A stretch of 64,000 bases of DNA, taken from the NCBI GenBank assembly GCA_965199055.1, contig CBDAQR010000003.1:1302001-1366000 (forward strand), in the 5' to 3' direction. Origin of the DNA: CBDAQR01 sp965199055 (lineage in GTDB: Bacteria > Pseudomonadota > Gammaproteobacteria > Pseudomonadales > Halieaceae). Made by a program: the position numbers and the translations under genes. The notes below the pieces were generated by a model. It did not search any database. It was given only the letters and a program-made list of their open reading frames with translations, and was not told the origin of the DNA. Shown here one piece after another: positions 34,980-43,350 of this stretch (positions within the stretch are counted from its first letter, which is position 1; each line of letters begins with the position of its first letter).

Positions 34980-35903
34980 ATGTCTCTGGAAATCGTAGCT
35001 CTTGAGAATGTCGGTGTCGAAGTTCGCGGCTTTGACATTACCCAGCCCATCGACGAGGACACAGAGCAAACGCTAATCGCCCTGTGGGATGAACACGGCA
35101 TCCTGGTGTTTCGTGACCAGGACGTGAATCCTGAACGACAGATCGCTTTCAGCCGCATCTTCGGCCCACTGGAATCGCATCCCATCGAAGAAACCACCTC
35201 CCGTGAATATCCTGAACTGTTCATGCTGGCCAGCAATCCGGAGCAGGAGCAGTACATGACGGCGACCTACGCCGGCGAAGAAATCGTGTCGCGGCTCGAC
35301 TGGCATATGGACTTGCACTACACGGGCAAACCGAATCGCGGGGCTATTTTGCGCGCCGTGGTTTGCGCAGAAGAAGATGGCCTAACCGGCTTTGGCGACC
35401 TGGCTCGTGCCTATGATGCGTTGGATTCAGATACGCAGGCGCTGCTCGAGCAAATCGAGGTGACCTATGCGTTCAGCATGCAGCGACGCCACATGCGCTA
35501 TGTGGATCTGGAGGGCTATGAACCGGGCCCATATAGCCCACGCAAACCTTCCGATATTAACTATCCGAACTTTCCCGAGATCGCCTACCCCGCTGTGGTC
35601 ACCCACCCAGTGACCGGGCGCAAGGTACTTGAGATTTGCGAGCAGTTTCTGGAGCGCGTTGTCGCCCCGCACAAGGCGGGCCTCTCTAACGATGAGGCCA
35701 TCGAGTTGCTGGAAATGCTAGTCGCGCACACACGCAAACCGGAGTTCCACTACTTTCACGAGTGGAGAGAAGGTGACATGGTGCTCTGGGACAATTGGCG
35801 TGCGATGCACTGCGCCACAGGGACCAAACCCGGCATTGAGCGCGTAATACATAGAACAACGATTGCTGGCGACGCCACCCTTGGCAGAGTCGTCAACCAA
35901 TAA
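34980..35903 (+). CDS. TauD/TfdA-family 2-oxoglutarate dioxygenase
   Basis: Fe(II)/2-oxoglutarate oxygenase of 307 residues. ATG 34980 has a perfect AGGAGG 4 bp upstream and the N-terminus then matches the family. The facial triad is H109-x-D111 in WHMDLHY and H291 in VIHRTTIAGD. The 2-oxoglutarate-binding arginine is about 12 residues later. Relatives release sulfite from taurine or degrade aryloxy acids; the substrate here is open. The stop codon lies in the first unit of a 17-bp triple repeat. Coupled to the aldolase gene. Confidence 0.88.
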   Translation: MSLEIVALENVGVEVRGFDITQPIDEDTEQTLIALWDEHGILVFRDQDVNPERQIAFSRIFGPLESHPIEETTSREYPELFMLASNPEQEQYMTATYAGEEIVSRLDWHMDLHYTGKPNRGAILRAVVCAEEDGLTGFGDLARAYDALDSDTQALLEQIEVTYAFSMQRRHMRYVDLEGYEPGPYSPRKPSDINYPNFPEIAYPAVVTHPVTGRKVLEICEQFLERVVAPHKAGLSNDEAIELLEMLVAHTRKPEFHYFHEWREGDMVLWDNWRAMHCATGTKPGIERVIHRTTIAGDATLGRVVNQ

Positions 35904-35937
35904 GAGTCGTCAACGAATAAGAGTCGTCAACGAGTAA
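35887..35937 (+). repeat. Three tandem 17-bp units at the dioxygenase stop
   Basis: GAGTCGTCAACCAATAA (35887-35903), GAGTCGTCAACGAATAA (35904-35920) and GAGTCGTCAACGAGTAA (35921-35937) are contiguous. Units differ at one or two bases, and each ends in TAA. Unit 1 contains the true stop codon. As 17 is not a multiple of 3, the repeats also put TAA in all three forward frames, making a leak-proof end. Copy-number change by slippage is the likely origin. Confidence 0.9.
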
Positions 35938-35945
35938 TCGCTGAA

Positions 35946-36416
35946 CTACACCACCTGACCGGCGGCGAGTTCTTCTTCTGTCGCTGCTCGAAGCCCTACG
36001 ATCTTAACGTCGAAATGGAGCTCAACTCCGGCGAGCGGGTGATTGCCATCTACGATGATCTCATCGCCATCAATGGCGCGCACTTCAATCTGGCGCATCT
36101 GGCCATCGGCAGACTGGGCGTGAAACGCCATCCCTACCTCAATCTCATCGACGCCCTCAAAGGCCGAACGGTCAACAGACTGGATAAGTTCTGGCACGAC
36201 TTCGCCGTAACCGTCTTCCGGTTGCACGACAACTTGTGCTTCCTGGCCTTCACTTTTGCCTATCAGTGCAGACTCCAGACCGGGAATAATGTTGCCCGCC
36301 CCATGCAGATAATCGAGAGGCTCGGCGCCCTCTGAACTATCGATGACCGTACCGTCTGCGTCAGTGAGTGTGTAATGCATGCTGACAACGACGTTGTCGC
36401 CAATGAGAAGCGTCAT
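35946..36416 (-). CDS. slyD: FKBP-type peptidyl-prolyl isomerase, SlyD-like
   Basis: A 156-residue FKBP with an inserted IF (chaperone) domain. ATG 36416 is preceded by AGGA 8 bp upstream; the open frame beyond has no homology. Motifs: SMHYTLTDADGTVIDSS, PLDYLHGAGNIIPGLESALIG and PEDGYGEVVPELIQSV. Unlike E. coli SlyD it lacks the His/Cys-rich nickel-binding tail and ends AATEEELAAGQVV, so it is a short-tailed SlyD/FkpB relative. Cytoplasmic folding helper. Confidence 0.9.
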   Translation of the reverse strand: MTLLIGDNVVVSMHYTLTDADGTVIDSSEGAEPLDYLHGAGNIIPGLESALIGKSEGQEAQVVVQPEDGYGEVVPELIQSVDRSAFEGVDEIEVGMAFHAQSADGQMRQIEVRAIDGDEIIVDGNHPLAGVELHFDVKIVGLRAATEEELAAGQVV

Positions 36417-36483
36417 GGTGAATTCCTGTAATAGGGGCTGCATGAGCCCTTGAAGGCGCGCCAGTATATCGCGCAAGCGGCTA

Positions 36484-36795
36484 TTAGCAAGGCTGCCTAG
36501 TGCAGGTAGGCGACGCCGGTGCAGTCTTGCGGCCTAGCATTTCGGTGACCATGTGTAACAAGTTACGGGCCGCCTCATGACGTCGCAGCCATACGGGGGC
36601 GCAGTGGGCAGCATTGCTGGTCATCAGGAGCGCAGTCTCGTAAGCACTGCCCACATGCAACAGTGCCCCCTCCCATTCACCCGAGGCCAGAAGACGCTGC
36701 GCACTTTCCATCCCAGCTTGCCAGACTGGCCCTGCTTCGGCGGGCGTATCAAGCAACCACTGGCGATGGCGGGGACATAGAAACCGGAACTGCAT
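36484..36795 (-). CDS. Small uncharacterised protein behind a Fur box
   Basis: A 103-residue soluble protein I do not recognise. It starts MQFRFLCPRHRQWL and has cysteines at 7, about 65, and two near the C-terminus (PTCTRQPC), plus several histidines. No signal peptide or membrane helix. ATG 36795 is preceded by a very strong AAGGAGG ribosome site, and a Fur-type operator lies 22 bp upstream, so the gene is probably made when iron is scarce. The C-terminus runs to within 70 bp of the slyD start. The Cys/His content could suit metal binding, but this is inference. Confidence 0.65.
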   Translation of the reverse strand: MQFRFLCPRHRQWLLDTPAEAGPVWQAGMESAQRLLASGEWEGALLHVGSAYETALLMTSNAAHCAPVWLRRHEAARNLLHMVTEMLGRKTAPASPTCTRQPC

Positions 36796-36816
36796 ATGAC
36801 AACCTCCTTATTTAAT

Positions 36817-36835
36817 GAGAATGATTATCATTTAG
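36817..36835. promoter_or_regulatory. Fur box
   Basis: GAGAATGATTATCATTTAG matches the 19-bp Fur consensus GATAATGATAATCATTATC at 14 positions, including the core AATGATNATCATT with only the centre base different. It sits 22 bp upstream of the minus-strand small gene at 36795 and 126 bp upstream of the plus-strand gene at 36961, so the first is the more likely target. Iron-loaded Fur binding here would repress it. Confidence 0.8.
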
Positions 36836-36960
36836 TTTTAAGGCAATGGCAACCCCCGCAACAAGAATCGCCAGCGGGTCACAAAACATTCACAAGAGTG
36901 TCGATTAACTGAAACAGGAGCACGCCATCCTACGCTCGAAAGTTACCAGTGAGGTCAGTC

Positions 36961-37155
36961 ATGACACGCAAAAACGCGGAACCGAACGTAGCTGAGAAGG
37001 AGCGAATCCGCTCCGAGATCGATCGTCAGATCGAGGAATTTATCAATAACGGCGGGCAGATAGACGTCGTGAGCACAAATAGCCGCTTAACGTCCACCGA
37101 TATGGGCAGCGTCTGGCACAACAACGAGGAAGTGCTGAATCTGCTGCAGGAATAA
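36961..37155 (+). CDS. Small acidic protein, possibly SutA-like
   Basis: A 64-residue protein rich in Glu and Asn, starting at ATG 36961 with GAGGTC about 5 bp upstream. The stretch EKERIRSEIDRQIEEFINNGGQ resembles, from memory, the RNA-polymerase-binding segment of Pseudomonas SutA (helix then EEF..xGGxV), but the similarity is short and I hold it loosely. No signal or membrane segment. It precedes the OlsF-type gene by 38 bp. It may be an independent small regulator or simply a conserved hypothetical. Confidence 0.5.
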   Translation: MTRKNAEPNVAEKERIRSEIDRQIEEFINNGGQIDVVSTNSRLTSTDMGSVWHNNEEVLNLLQE

Positions 37156-37193
37156 GCAATGACTTTGTAACAATCGCGACGAGGCACCGATCC

Positions 37194-38963
37194 ATGCTTG
37201 ACGTCCAGACGATACTGGAAGAACGTTACCCCGATTTCATACAGCGACACACTCGCGTCGCCCGCACCCTCTCCCGCTTTCTAAGCTTCCTTTTCTACGA
37301 ATCCCGCTTTCAACAATTCGAACGAGACTACCCCCATCTGGAGGGCTTCGACTTTGTTGAACAAACCCTGCGTTACTTCGATTTCTCGCTGCGGTTGAGA
37401 GATCGCGAACGCGCTCGCATTCCCGCCACCGGCCGAGTAGTCATTGCAGCCAACCACCCGATCGGCTCCCTCGACGGCTTGGCACTGCTGCACCTTGTAC
37501 GCGAAGTGCGTCCCGACGTGAAAGTGGTGGCTAACGACATGCTAGCAGCGCTGGAACCACTGCAAAGTGTGCTACTGCCCGTCAACAATATGGGGGGGAG
37601 CACTCCCAGAGCCAATCTAAAGAATATTCATAAGCACCTGGAAGCCGATGGTGCGATCCTCATTTTCCCGGCGGGAGAGGTTTCCCGCTTCGGCCCGACG
37701 GGGGTCAAAGATGGCACCTGGCAGAGCGGCTTTGTGAAAATCGCCAGCGCAACGGAGTCACCGATCTTGCCGATCTTCGTCGCCGGCCGAAACTCTCTGT
37801 TTTTCTACAGCATATCGTTTCTTGCCAAGCCGCTGTCCACCATCTGGCTGGTACGGGAAATGTTCAAGCAAAGCCACAACACAGTCGATGCACGCGTCGG
37901 CAATCCTGTGCCGCATCACGTCTATAGCGCAACTAAAGTCGCGCCACGCAATCTGGCGGCAATGTTCCGAAAACACGTCTACCGACTGGCAAAGAACAAA
38001 CGCGGCATTTTCCAGACCATGGAAACGGTTGCTCATCCTGAGAACCGACTGCTGATCAAGCGGGAACTAGAGCAGTGTGAGCACCTGGGATCCACCAGCG
38101 ACGGCAAGGATATTCTGCTCTATCGGCAGCAAGCGTCGGACTGCTTGATGCGAGAGATCGGCCGCCTGCGAGAACTGACCTTTCGCACGGTCGGTGAAGG
38201 CTCAGGGCTACCGCGGGACATCGATCGCTTCGACCGGGACTACTACCAGCTGATCCTGTGGGATCCGGACAACCTGGAGATCGCAGGCGCCTACCGCTTC
38301 GGCGACAGCCGCGCATTACGCGAAAAACACGGTAGCAACGGTCTCTATACCCAGACCTTGTTCAACTATGGCCCCAGCATGGAATCCGTTCTGGATCGGG
38401 GTCTGGAACTAGGGCGCAGCTTTGTGCAACCGCGCTACCAGAATCGGCAGAGCCTCGACTATCTGTGGTTCGGCATCGGCGCGTTTCTAAAGCGATATCC
38501 CGACTTTCGCTACTTGTTCGGCCCGGTGACGCTGAGTCGCTTCTACGGCCAGCAGGCTCTGTCGCGCATCGTTTACTACTACAGCTGCTACTACGGCAGC
38601 GACAACTTGGAGGTGAATGGCCTCACTCCCTTCCTGATTGCACCCGAACTACAGCCAGAGTTGTTTGCTGAGTTCGCCGGAAACGACCGGGAGGGAGACT
38701 TCAGGGTGCTGAGGGGCTACCTAAGTGAGCACGGGCTACCGGTGCCTGTGCTGTACAAGCACTATAGCGAAGTGGCGGAACCCGAAGGCGTGCACTTTGC
38801 GGCCTTCAACATAGACCACGATTTTGGCGATTGCGTCGACGGCCTGCTGGTGGTCGACCTCGAGCAACTGAAACCGCGCAAAAGAAAGCGGTACCTGGGA
38901 GAGAGTCAGAAGGAGAGCGGAACCGATGGAAGCACTGAACTTCGATGGAGAGATACACTGTAA
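37194..38963 (+). CDS. OlsF-type bifunctional acyltransferase (ornithine-lipid synthase-like)
   Basis: A 589-residue fusion. The N-terminal half is a PlsC/OlsA-like acyltransferase: NHPIGSLDG (H88, D94) and LIFPAGEVSR (about 157-165). From about 320 a GNAT/OlsB-like N-acyltransferase domain follows: LRELTFRTVGEGSG, RDYYQLILWDPDNLEIAGAYRFGD and PRYQNRQSLDYLWFGIGAF. This order and length match OlsF of Serratia, which makes ornithine lipid alone, so synthesis of an amino-lipid free of phosphate is the best guess. It overlaps the next gene, a phosphoesterase, by 38 bp. No aminoacyl substrate can be proved. Confidence 0.8.
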   Translation: MLDVQTILEERYPDFIQRHTRVARTLSRFLSFLFYESRFQQFERDYPHLEGFDFVEQTLRYFDFSLRLRDRERARIPATGRVVIAANHPIGSLDGLALLHLVREVRPDVKVVANDMLAALEPLQSVLLPVNNMGGSTPRANLKNIHKHLEADGAILIFPAGEVSRFGPTGVKDGTWQSGFVKIASATESPILPIFVAGRNSLFFYSISFLAKPLSTIWLVREMFKQSHNTVDARVGNPVPHHVYSATKVAPRNLAAMFRKHVYRLAKNKRGIFQTMETVAHPENRLLIKRELEQCEHLGSTSDGKDILLYRQQASDCLMREIGRLRELTFRTVGEGSGLPRDIDRFDRDYYQLILWDPDNLEIAGAYRFGDSRALREKHGSNGLYTQTLFNYGPSMESVLDRGLELGRSFVQPRYQNRQSLDYLWFGIGAFLKRYPDFRYLFGPVTLSRFYGQQALSRIVYYYSCYYGSDNLEVNGLTPFLIAPELQPELFAEFAGNDREGDFRVLRGYLSEHGLPVPVLYKHYSEVAEPEGVHFAAFNIDHDFGDCVDGLLVVDLEQLKPRKRKRYLGESQKESGTDGSTELRWRDTL

Positions 38964-39720
38964 GACCCTGTGGATTTCGGACGTCCACCTGGGCAGCGCT
39001 AACTGTAAAGCCGAGTATTTGCTGCAGCTGCTGGACCGTGTCCGCTGTGAAAAGCTGTACCTCGTGGGCGACATTGTTGATATGTGGGCCATGTCGCGAC
39101 GCGTGTACTGGCCGGAGTCACACAACATGGTATTGCGCAAACTGCTGACCAAGTCTCGCGCCGGCGTCAGGATCGTGTACATCCCCGGTAACCATGATAT
39201 GAACTTCAGAGAGTTCTGTGGCAGCGAATTCGGCCATGTCATGATCAAAGAACGTGCTATTCATGTGACACCGGACGGCAAGCGCATGCTCGTGATCCAC
39301 GGTGACGAGCTGGACTACGCTGTTCGCTACAGCCGCCTAAACCGCTTCCTCGGCGACATTGCCTACGATGGCATGATGTGCGTAAACCGCTGGCTCAATC
39401 GACTGCGCCAGCGACTCGGCCTGCCCTACTGGTCACTCTCCGGCTGGATCAAGTCGCACGTGAGCAAGGCGGAACAGGCGATCCAGGCTTATCAGGATGC
39501 AGCTGTGCAGATGACACGCCAGAAGGGTTACGACGGCATTATCTGCGGCCACCTGCACCATCCCGTGATCGCTGAATACGAAGGTATTCTCTACTGCAAC
39601 GACGGCGACTGGGTAGAGAACTGCACAGCCCTGATGGAGGATCACCAGGGACAGTTGCAGCTGATTCGAGGTATTGGCAGTCAGGCGTCGGTGAAAGACG
39701 TGGTGTTTGTTACCAGCTAG
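38926..39720 (+). CDS. LpxH-like calcineurin-fold phosphoesterase
   Basis: A metallophosphoesterase of 264 residues. All five motifs are present: SDVHLG (about 19), GDIVDMW, GNHDMN, HGDELDY and GHLHHPV. It resembles the UDP-2,3-diacylglucosamine pyrophosphatase (LpxH) branch without being canonical: the cap sequence RVYWPESHNMVLRKLL is that of the paralogous LpxH-like family. It acts at the membrane surface on a phosphodiester or pyrophosphate lipid. Overlap with the OlsF-type gene argues for a linked lipid role. Confidence 0.82.
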   Translation: MEALNFDGEIHCKTLWISDVHLGSANCKAEYLLQLLDRVRCEKLYLVGDIVDMWAMSRRVYWPESHNMVLRKLLTKSRAGVRIVYIPGNHDMNFREFCGSEFGHVMIKERAIHVTPDGKRMLVIHGDELDYAVRYSRLNRFLGDIAYDGMMCVNRWLNRLRQRLGLPYWSLSGWIKSHVSKAEQAIQAYQDAAVQMTRQKGYDGIICGHLHHPVIAEYEGILYCNDGDWVENCTALMEDHQGQLQLIRGIGSQASVKDVVFVTS

Positions 39721-40367
39721 GTATACAGGCTATAAAGCGATTCAAACTCGCCACTACTTTCGTCGTAGCGCTCAAGCTCGCCGTTTACCAGATTGAAATA
39801 CCAGCCGTGCAATTGCAGACCGGCCTTCTCTATGCGCTCAGCAACCCACGGATAGCTGCGCAGGTTCTCCAGCGATGCCGCCAGCGCCGCACGCGCACAG
39901 GCGCAAGCCTGATCATCCAGCGAGGCGTCTGGCATCTCCTGCAGCACTTTGCGTGCGGCGGGTTCGGCTACCGACATCCAGCGGTCCAGGGGGCTGTCGG
40001 GATCCATCGCATCTATCAGCCGCGTCAACAAACTGCGTATTCCGGCGCTGCGCGAGTGTCCCATGACGATCACATGCTCCAGTTCCAGATAACAGGCGGC
40101 AAACTCAAGTGCGGCCTGGGTCTCCTGGAACGGACTGGCCTCGCCGTAGGGCGGCACCAGATTCGCTATGTTGCGCACCACCATTAGGTCGCCGGCATCA
40201 GAGTTGGTAATGATCGCCGGATCCGCGCGGGAATCGCTGGAGGCAATCATCAGTATCTTGGAATGCGGTCCGTGCTCGGCGAGCCCACGATAGCGCCCGC
40301 TGCTGTCCTCGAGATAGTTGCGCTGGAAGGCGCGAAAGCCCTCTACTAGTGCCTGGATATCACTCAT
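39717..40367 (-). CDS. Beta-carbonic-anhydrase homologue with both Zn cysteines replaced
   Basis: A 216-residue beta-carbonic-anhydrase fold. The first metal motif CxDSR reads S43-S-D45-S-R47 (in IASSDSRADP) and the second HxxC reads H104-S-R-S107 (in VMGHSRSAGI): the catalytic Asp-Arg pair and zinc His are kept, but both zinc cysteines are serine. The codons (TCC and AGC in place of TGC) are clear and there is no frameshift. The zinc site should be lost or weakened, so the protein is either inactive or has a new role. It starts at ATG 40367, overlapping the GH13 gene by 8 bp (ATGAGTGA), so it is coupled to the glucosylglycerate operon. A longer start at 40382 is possible. The 3' end overlaps the convergent phosphoesterase. 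Confidence 0.85.
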   Translation of the reverse strand: MSDIQALVEGFRAFQRNYLEDSSGRYRGLAEHGPHSKILMIASSDSRADPAIITNSDAGDLMVVRNIANLVPPYGEASPFQETQAALEFAACYLELEHVIVMGHSRSAGIRSLLTRLIDAMDPDSPLDRWMSVAEPAARKVLQEMPDASLDDQACACARAALAASLENLRSYPWVAERIEKAGLQLHGWYFNLVNGELERYDESSGEFESLYSLYT

Positions 40368-42129
40368 CCAATGTCGCCTCAAATTGATTGGTTAACCAGA
40401 TCGCCTGATAGGGCATCATTTCCAGTTGCTCGTCTATGGTTGCCGGGCGATGCCCACTCAATAAATCGACCCAGTCTTCAGTGCCGATCAGATTGATATC
40501 GGCCAGATTCAAGCGCTGAGCTTTGCTGGTCACGTTGTACAGGCAGAATATGCTCTGACGCCGGTCGATACTCTGACGCCAGAACGCGAAGATCGACGTT
40601 CCCAGGTGCATAGTGAACTGCGTTGCATTGGGGTGGAATGCTGGCTGCCTAGCACGCACCTGCAACATAGCCAGCATGCGTTCAAAAACGGGTTTGTGGT
40701 GTCTGCTAGGATCATCTAACGCAGCCTCCAACTGCTCCAACTGCCAGATGTGTCGGTTAATGGAGCGTGCGCGACCGGTATTTTCAACCCGCTGATGATC
40801 ATTCTCTGTGGCTACAAGGCTATGGATATAAATGGCTGGAATGCCTTCCAGCGCCAGCATGATGGCGTGGGCGCAGAGGTAACGATCGACCTGAAGAATG
40901 TCACGACCGTGTTCGAGCGTGCCCTGCAAGGCATCAAACAAGGCGATATTGATTTCGTAGGGTTTCTGATGCCCCTCCCGCGCTTTGCGCATCGTGACGC
41001 TACCGCCGAAGTCACGCATGAGCTGCAACATACGCTCCTTATCGACGTCATCTACCAAACCATCCAGTGGCCGCAAGCCAATACCGTCGTGAGAGGCAAT
41101 AAAGTTCAAATAAGCGGTGCCCGCCTGCGCTGGTGGCATGCTCATCATCCAGGTCTTAAGGTGCCGACAATCACCGCTAATCAGGGTATACAGCAGTAGC
41201 GGCGGCAACGAAAAGTTATAGATGACATGCGCCTCGTTCGCATTGCCGAAATAGGTGAGGTTCTCCCGATTAGGCACATTGGTCTCGGTAACAACTACAG
41301 CATCAGGTGTATGGTGCTCAATGAGGGTGCGCAGAAGCTTAATGATTTCGTGAGTCTGCGGCAGGTGTATGCATGGCGTCCCCACCTCCTTCCACAAAAA
41401 CGCGACGGCGTCCATGCGGAACAAGCGCACTCCATGCTCCAGATACTCGCGAATAATGTGTGCAAACTGCACCAGCACTTCAGGATTGGCGAAGTTCAGG
41501 TCAACCTGATCCGCGCTGAAGGTACACCAAACGTGGCGCGGACCATCCGCCGTCTCTACTTCGCTTAACAGCGGGAAACTGCGCGGTCTGACCACCGCAC
41601 TGAGATCCTCAGAGGGATCGGCCTCGACAAAATAGTCCCGCCCGGGCTCGACTCGCTTCTTAAAGTTATCAAACCAGCGGCCACGACTGGATGCGTGGTT
41701 AAGCACCAGATCTGACATCAGTCGGTAGTCATCTGCTATGGCCGAGATGTCTTCCCAATCCCCAAGTGAAGGATTCACCGCGAGATAATCCATGACCGAA
41801 AAGCCGTCGTCAGAGCTGTAGGGAAAGAACGGCAATATGTGCACACCGGTAATAGTCCCGTTGAGTCGGCGATTTAGAAAATCGTGCAGACAACGCAGCG
41901 GCACATCGCCGTCGACAATGCTGTCTCCATAGGTAATCAGGATATTGTCAGTCTCATCCCAATGGTTGCGATGCCGTTCAGGCAGAAGACAGCTCATCTC
42001 CAATCCCATTGTCTGCGATAGCTCACGCGCTATCGCGGCACCATCTTGCTGTGGGTAGATGATTTGCAGGTGTTCTTCCAAGCGACGCAGCAGGCGCGTC
42101 AACGGCGGCGATTCAGGCGTATTCACGGG
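40360..42129 (-). CDS. GH13_18 glycoside phosphorylase, likely glucosylglycerate phosphorylase
   Basis: A 589-residue sucrose-phosphorylase-like enzyme. The GH13 nucleophile is D240 in LFRMDAVAFL, the acid/base glutamate is about E282 in VVTETNVPN, and ASHDGIGLRPL supplies the transition-state aspartate. Known GH13_18 enzymes split sucrose, sucrose-6-phosphate, glucosylglycerol or glucosylglycerate with phosphate. Next to glucosyl-3-phosphoglycerate synthase and its phosphatase, glucosylglycerate is the best substrate guess, giving glucose-1-phosphate and glycerate. The open frame begins at a TTG at 42150, but GTG 42129 (after GGAAGAAG) is more credible; it overlaps the synthase gene by 17 bp. 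Confidence 0.85.
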   Translation of the reverse strand, partial: PVNTPESPPLTRLLRRLEEHLQIIYPQQDGAAIARELSQTMGLEMSCLLPERHRNHWDETDNILITYGDSIVDGDVPLRCLHDFLNRRLNGTITGVHILPFFPYSSDDGFSVMDYLAVNPSLGDWEDISAIADDYRLMSDLVLNHASSRGRWFDNFKKRVEPGRDYFVEADPSEDLSAVVRPRSFPLLSEVETADGPRHVWCTFSADQVDLNFANPEVLVQFAHIIREYLEHGVRLFRMDAVAFLWKEVGTPCIHLPQTHEIIKLLRTLIEHHTPDAVVVTETNVPNRENLTYFGNANEAHVIYNFSLPPLLLYTLISGDCRHLKTWMMSMPPAQAGTAYLNFIASHDGIGLRPLDGLVDDVDKERMLQLMRDFGGSVTMRKAREGHQKPYEINIALFDALQGTLEHGRDILQVDRYLCAHAIMLALEGIPAIYIHSLVATENDHQRVENTGRARSINRHIWQLEQLEAALDDPSRHHKPVFERMLAMLQVRARQPAFHPNATQFTMHLGTSIFAFWRQSIDRRQSIFCLYNVTSKAQRLNLADINLIGTEDWVDLLSGHRPATIDEQLEMMPYQAIWLTNQFEATLDE

Positions 42130-43333
42130 TATCTTCTTCCACCGCCTCAAGCAGCTGCGTTAACACATCCGGTATAGCACTGCGCACTCGATTCCAGCCG
42201 GGAATAAAAGGCTTTTCCATAGGATTTTCGAGGAAGTGATCACCGGCCATCATGATGTTCTGCGCAAACAACTCGACCGCCTCCTCTTCGCGGTGGCGAT
42301 GGTATTCAAGTCCATTAATCAGCGCATCGTTGTGATAGGTCTCAATAAAGTCGAGTGCGACCCTGTAATAGGTCGCCTTGATGGTGCGAAATTTCTCATT
42401 GGAAAAAACCTCACCCTTGGTGGCAAGCTTGCGAAACAGCGCTTTGGCAATATCGGTACTCATCTTGGAGAGCCCGCCGCTCGCATCTTCAGCCGACAAA
42501 TCCTGATGCTTGTGGTCGTAGACATCGGCGATATCCACCTGGCAAAGACGATTTGTGGCGTAGTTGCGACTCATTTCCGAAAGCACGCCCACCTCAAGCC
42601 CCCAGTCGCTAGGAATCAAAAGGTCGTTAATGACATAAGAACGCAGGGAAAACTCACCGGCCAGAGGGTAGCGGAAGCTGTCCAGATAATTGAGAAACTC
42701 ACTGTAGCCACAGACCTTTGTCAGCGTGCGCAGCAGCGGCGTTACGAACAATCGGCTTACCCTGCCGCCCATTGTGTTCGTAGCCACCCGGGCATAGTAG
42801 CCCTTGCAGAAGGCATAGCTAAAGGTAGGGTGCGCTACAGGATAGATAAGACGAGCCAGCAGTTCACGGTTATAGGTGAGTATGTCGCAGTCGTGCAAGG
42901 CCACCGACTCACCTCTACCCGAAGCCAGCACATAGCCCAGGCAATACCAAACGTTCCGGCCTTTACCCAATTCCGTGGGTGCCAGCGAGACATCCTTTAG
43001 TTTCGCGTCCAGCGCCTGAAGGCGGGGCCCGTCATTCCAAAGTACACGATGATGCTGTGGCAGCCTGGAAAAATACTCTCGCGCGTGTAGGTATTCCTCC
43101 TTGCTGGCCCGGTCCAGACCGATAACGATCTCGTCCAGATAGGGCACCTTACACAGCTCATCGACGATATTCTCCAGTGCAGGCCCCTCCAATTCTGAGT
43201 ACAGGCAAGGCAGCACCAAGGACATGGGACGTACGCTACTGAAGGACTCTAACTCGCGCTCCAGCTCTTCCACCGGCCGGCGAGACAAATTGTGGAGAGT
43301 GGTTACCAATCCATTTTGATGAAAGTCACCCAT
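42113..43333 (-). CDS. gpgS: Glucosyl-3-phosphoglycerate synthase
   Basis: GT81-family glycosyltransferase of 406 residues that joins glucose from a nucleotide sugar to 3-phosphoglycerate. GT-A fold features are visible: the N-terminal LVLPCLYSEL, GKGRNVWYCLGYV, and the metal motif H-DCD at about 148-150 (ALHDCDILTYN). FSLRSYVINDLLIPSDWGLEVGVLSEM matches the acceptor side. It makes the precursor of glucosylglycerate, a compatible solute. It lies between the phosphatase (17 bp upstream) and the GH13 phosphorylase. Confidence 0.92.
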   Translation of the reverse strand: MGDFHQNGLVTTLHNLSRRPVEELERELESFSSVRPMSLVLPCLYSELEGPALENIVDELCKVPYLDEIVIGLDRASKEEYLHAREYFSRLPQHHRVLWNDGPRLQALDAKLKDVSLAPTELGKGRNVWYCLGYVLASGRGESVALHDCDILTYNRELLARLIYPVAHPTFSYAFCKGYYARVATNTMGGRVSRLFVTPLLRTLTKVCGYSEFLNYLDSFRYPLAGEFSLRSYVINDLLIPSDWGLEVGVLSEMSRNYATNRLCQVDIADVYDHKHQDLSAEDASGGLSKMSTDIAKALFRKLATKGEVFSNEKFRTIKATYYRVALDFIETYHNDALINGLEYHRHREEEAVELFAQNIMMAGDHFLENPMEKPFIPGWNRVRSAIPDVLTQLLEAVEEDTREYA

Positions 43334-43350
43334 TCAGTGCATCTCCTTGT

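Noticed and set aside
42236..43000. A 254-codon plus-strand frame inside gpgS
   Set aside because: Antisense shadow; composition follows the gpgS codons and there is no recognisable domain.
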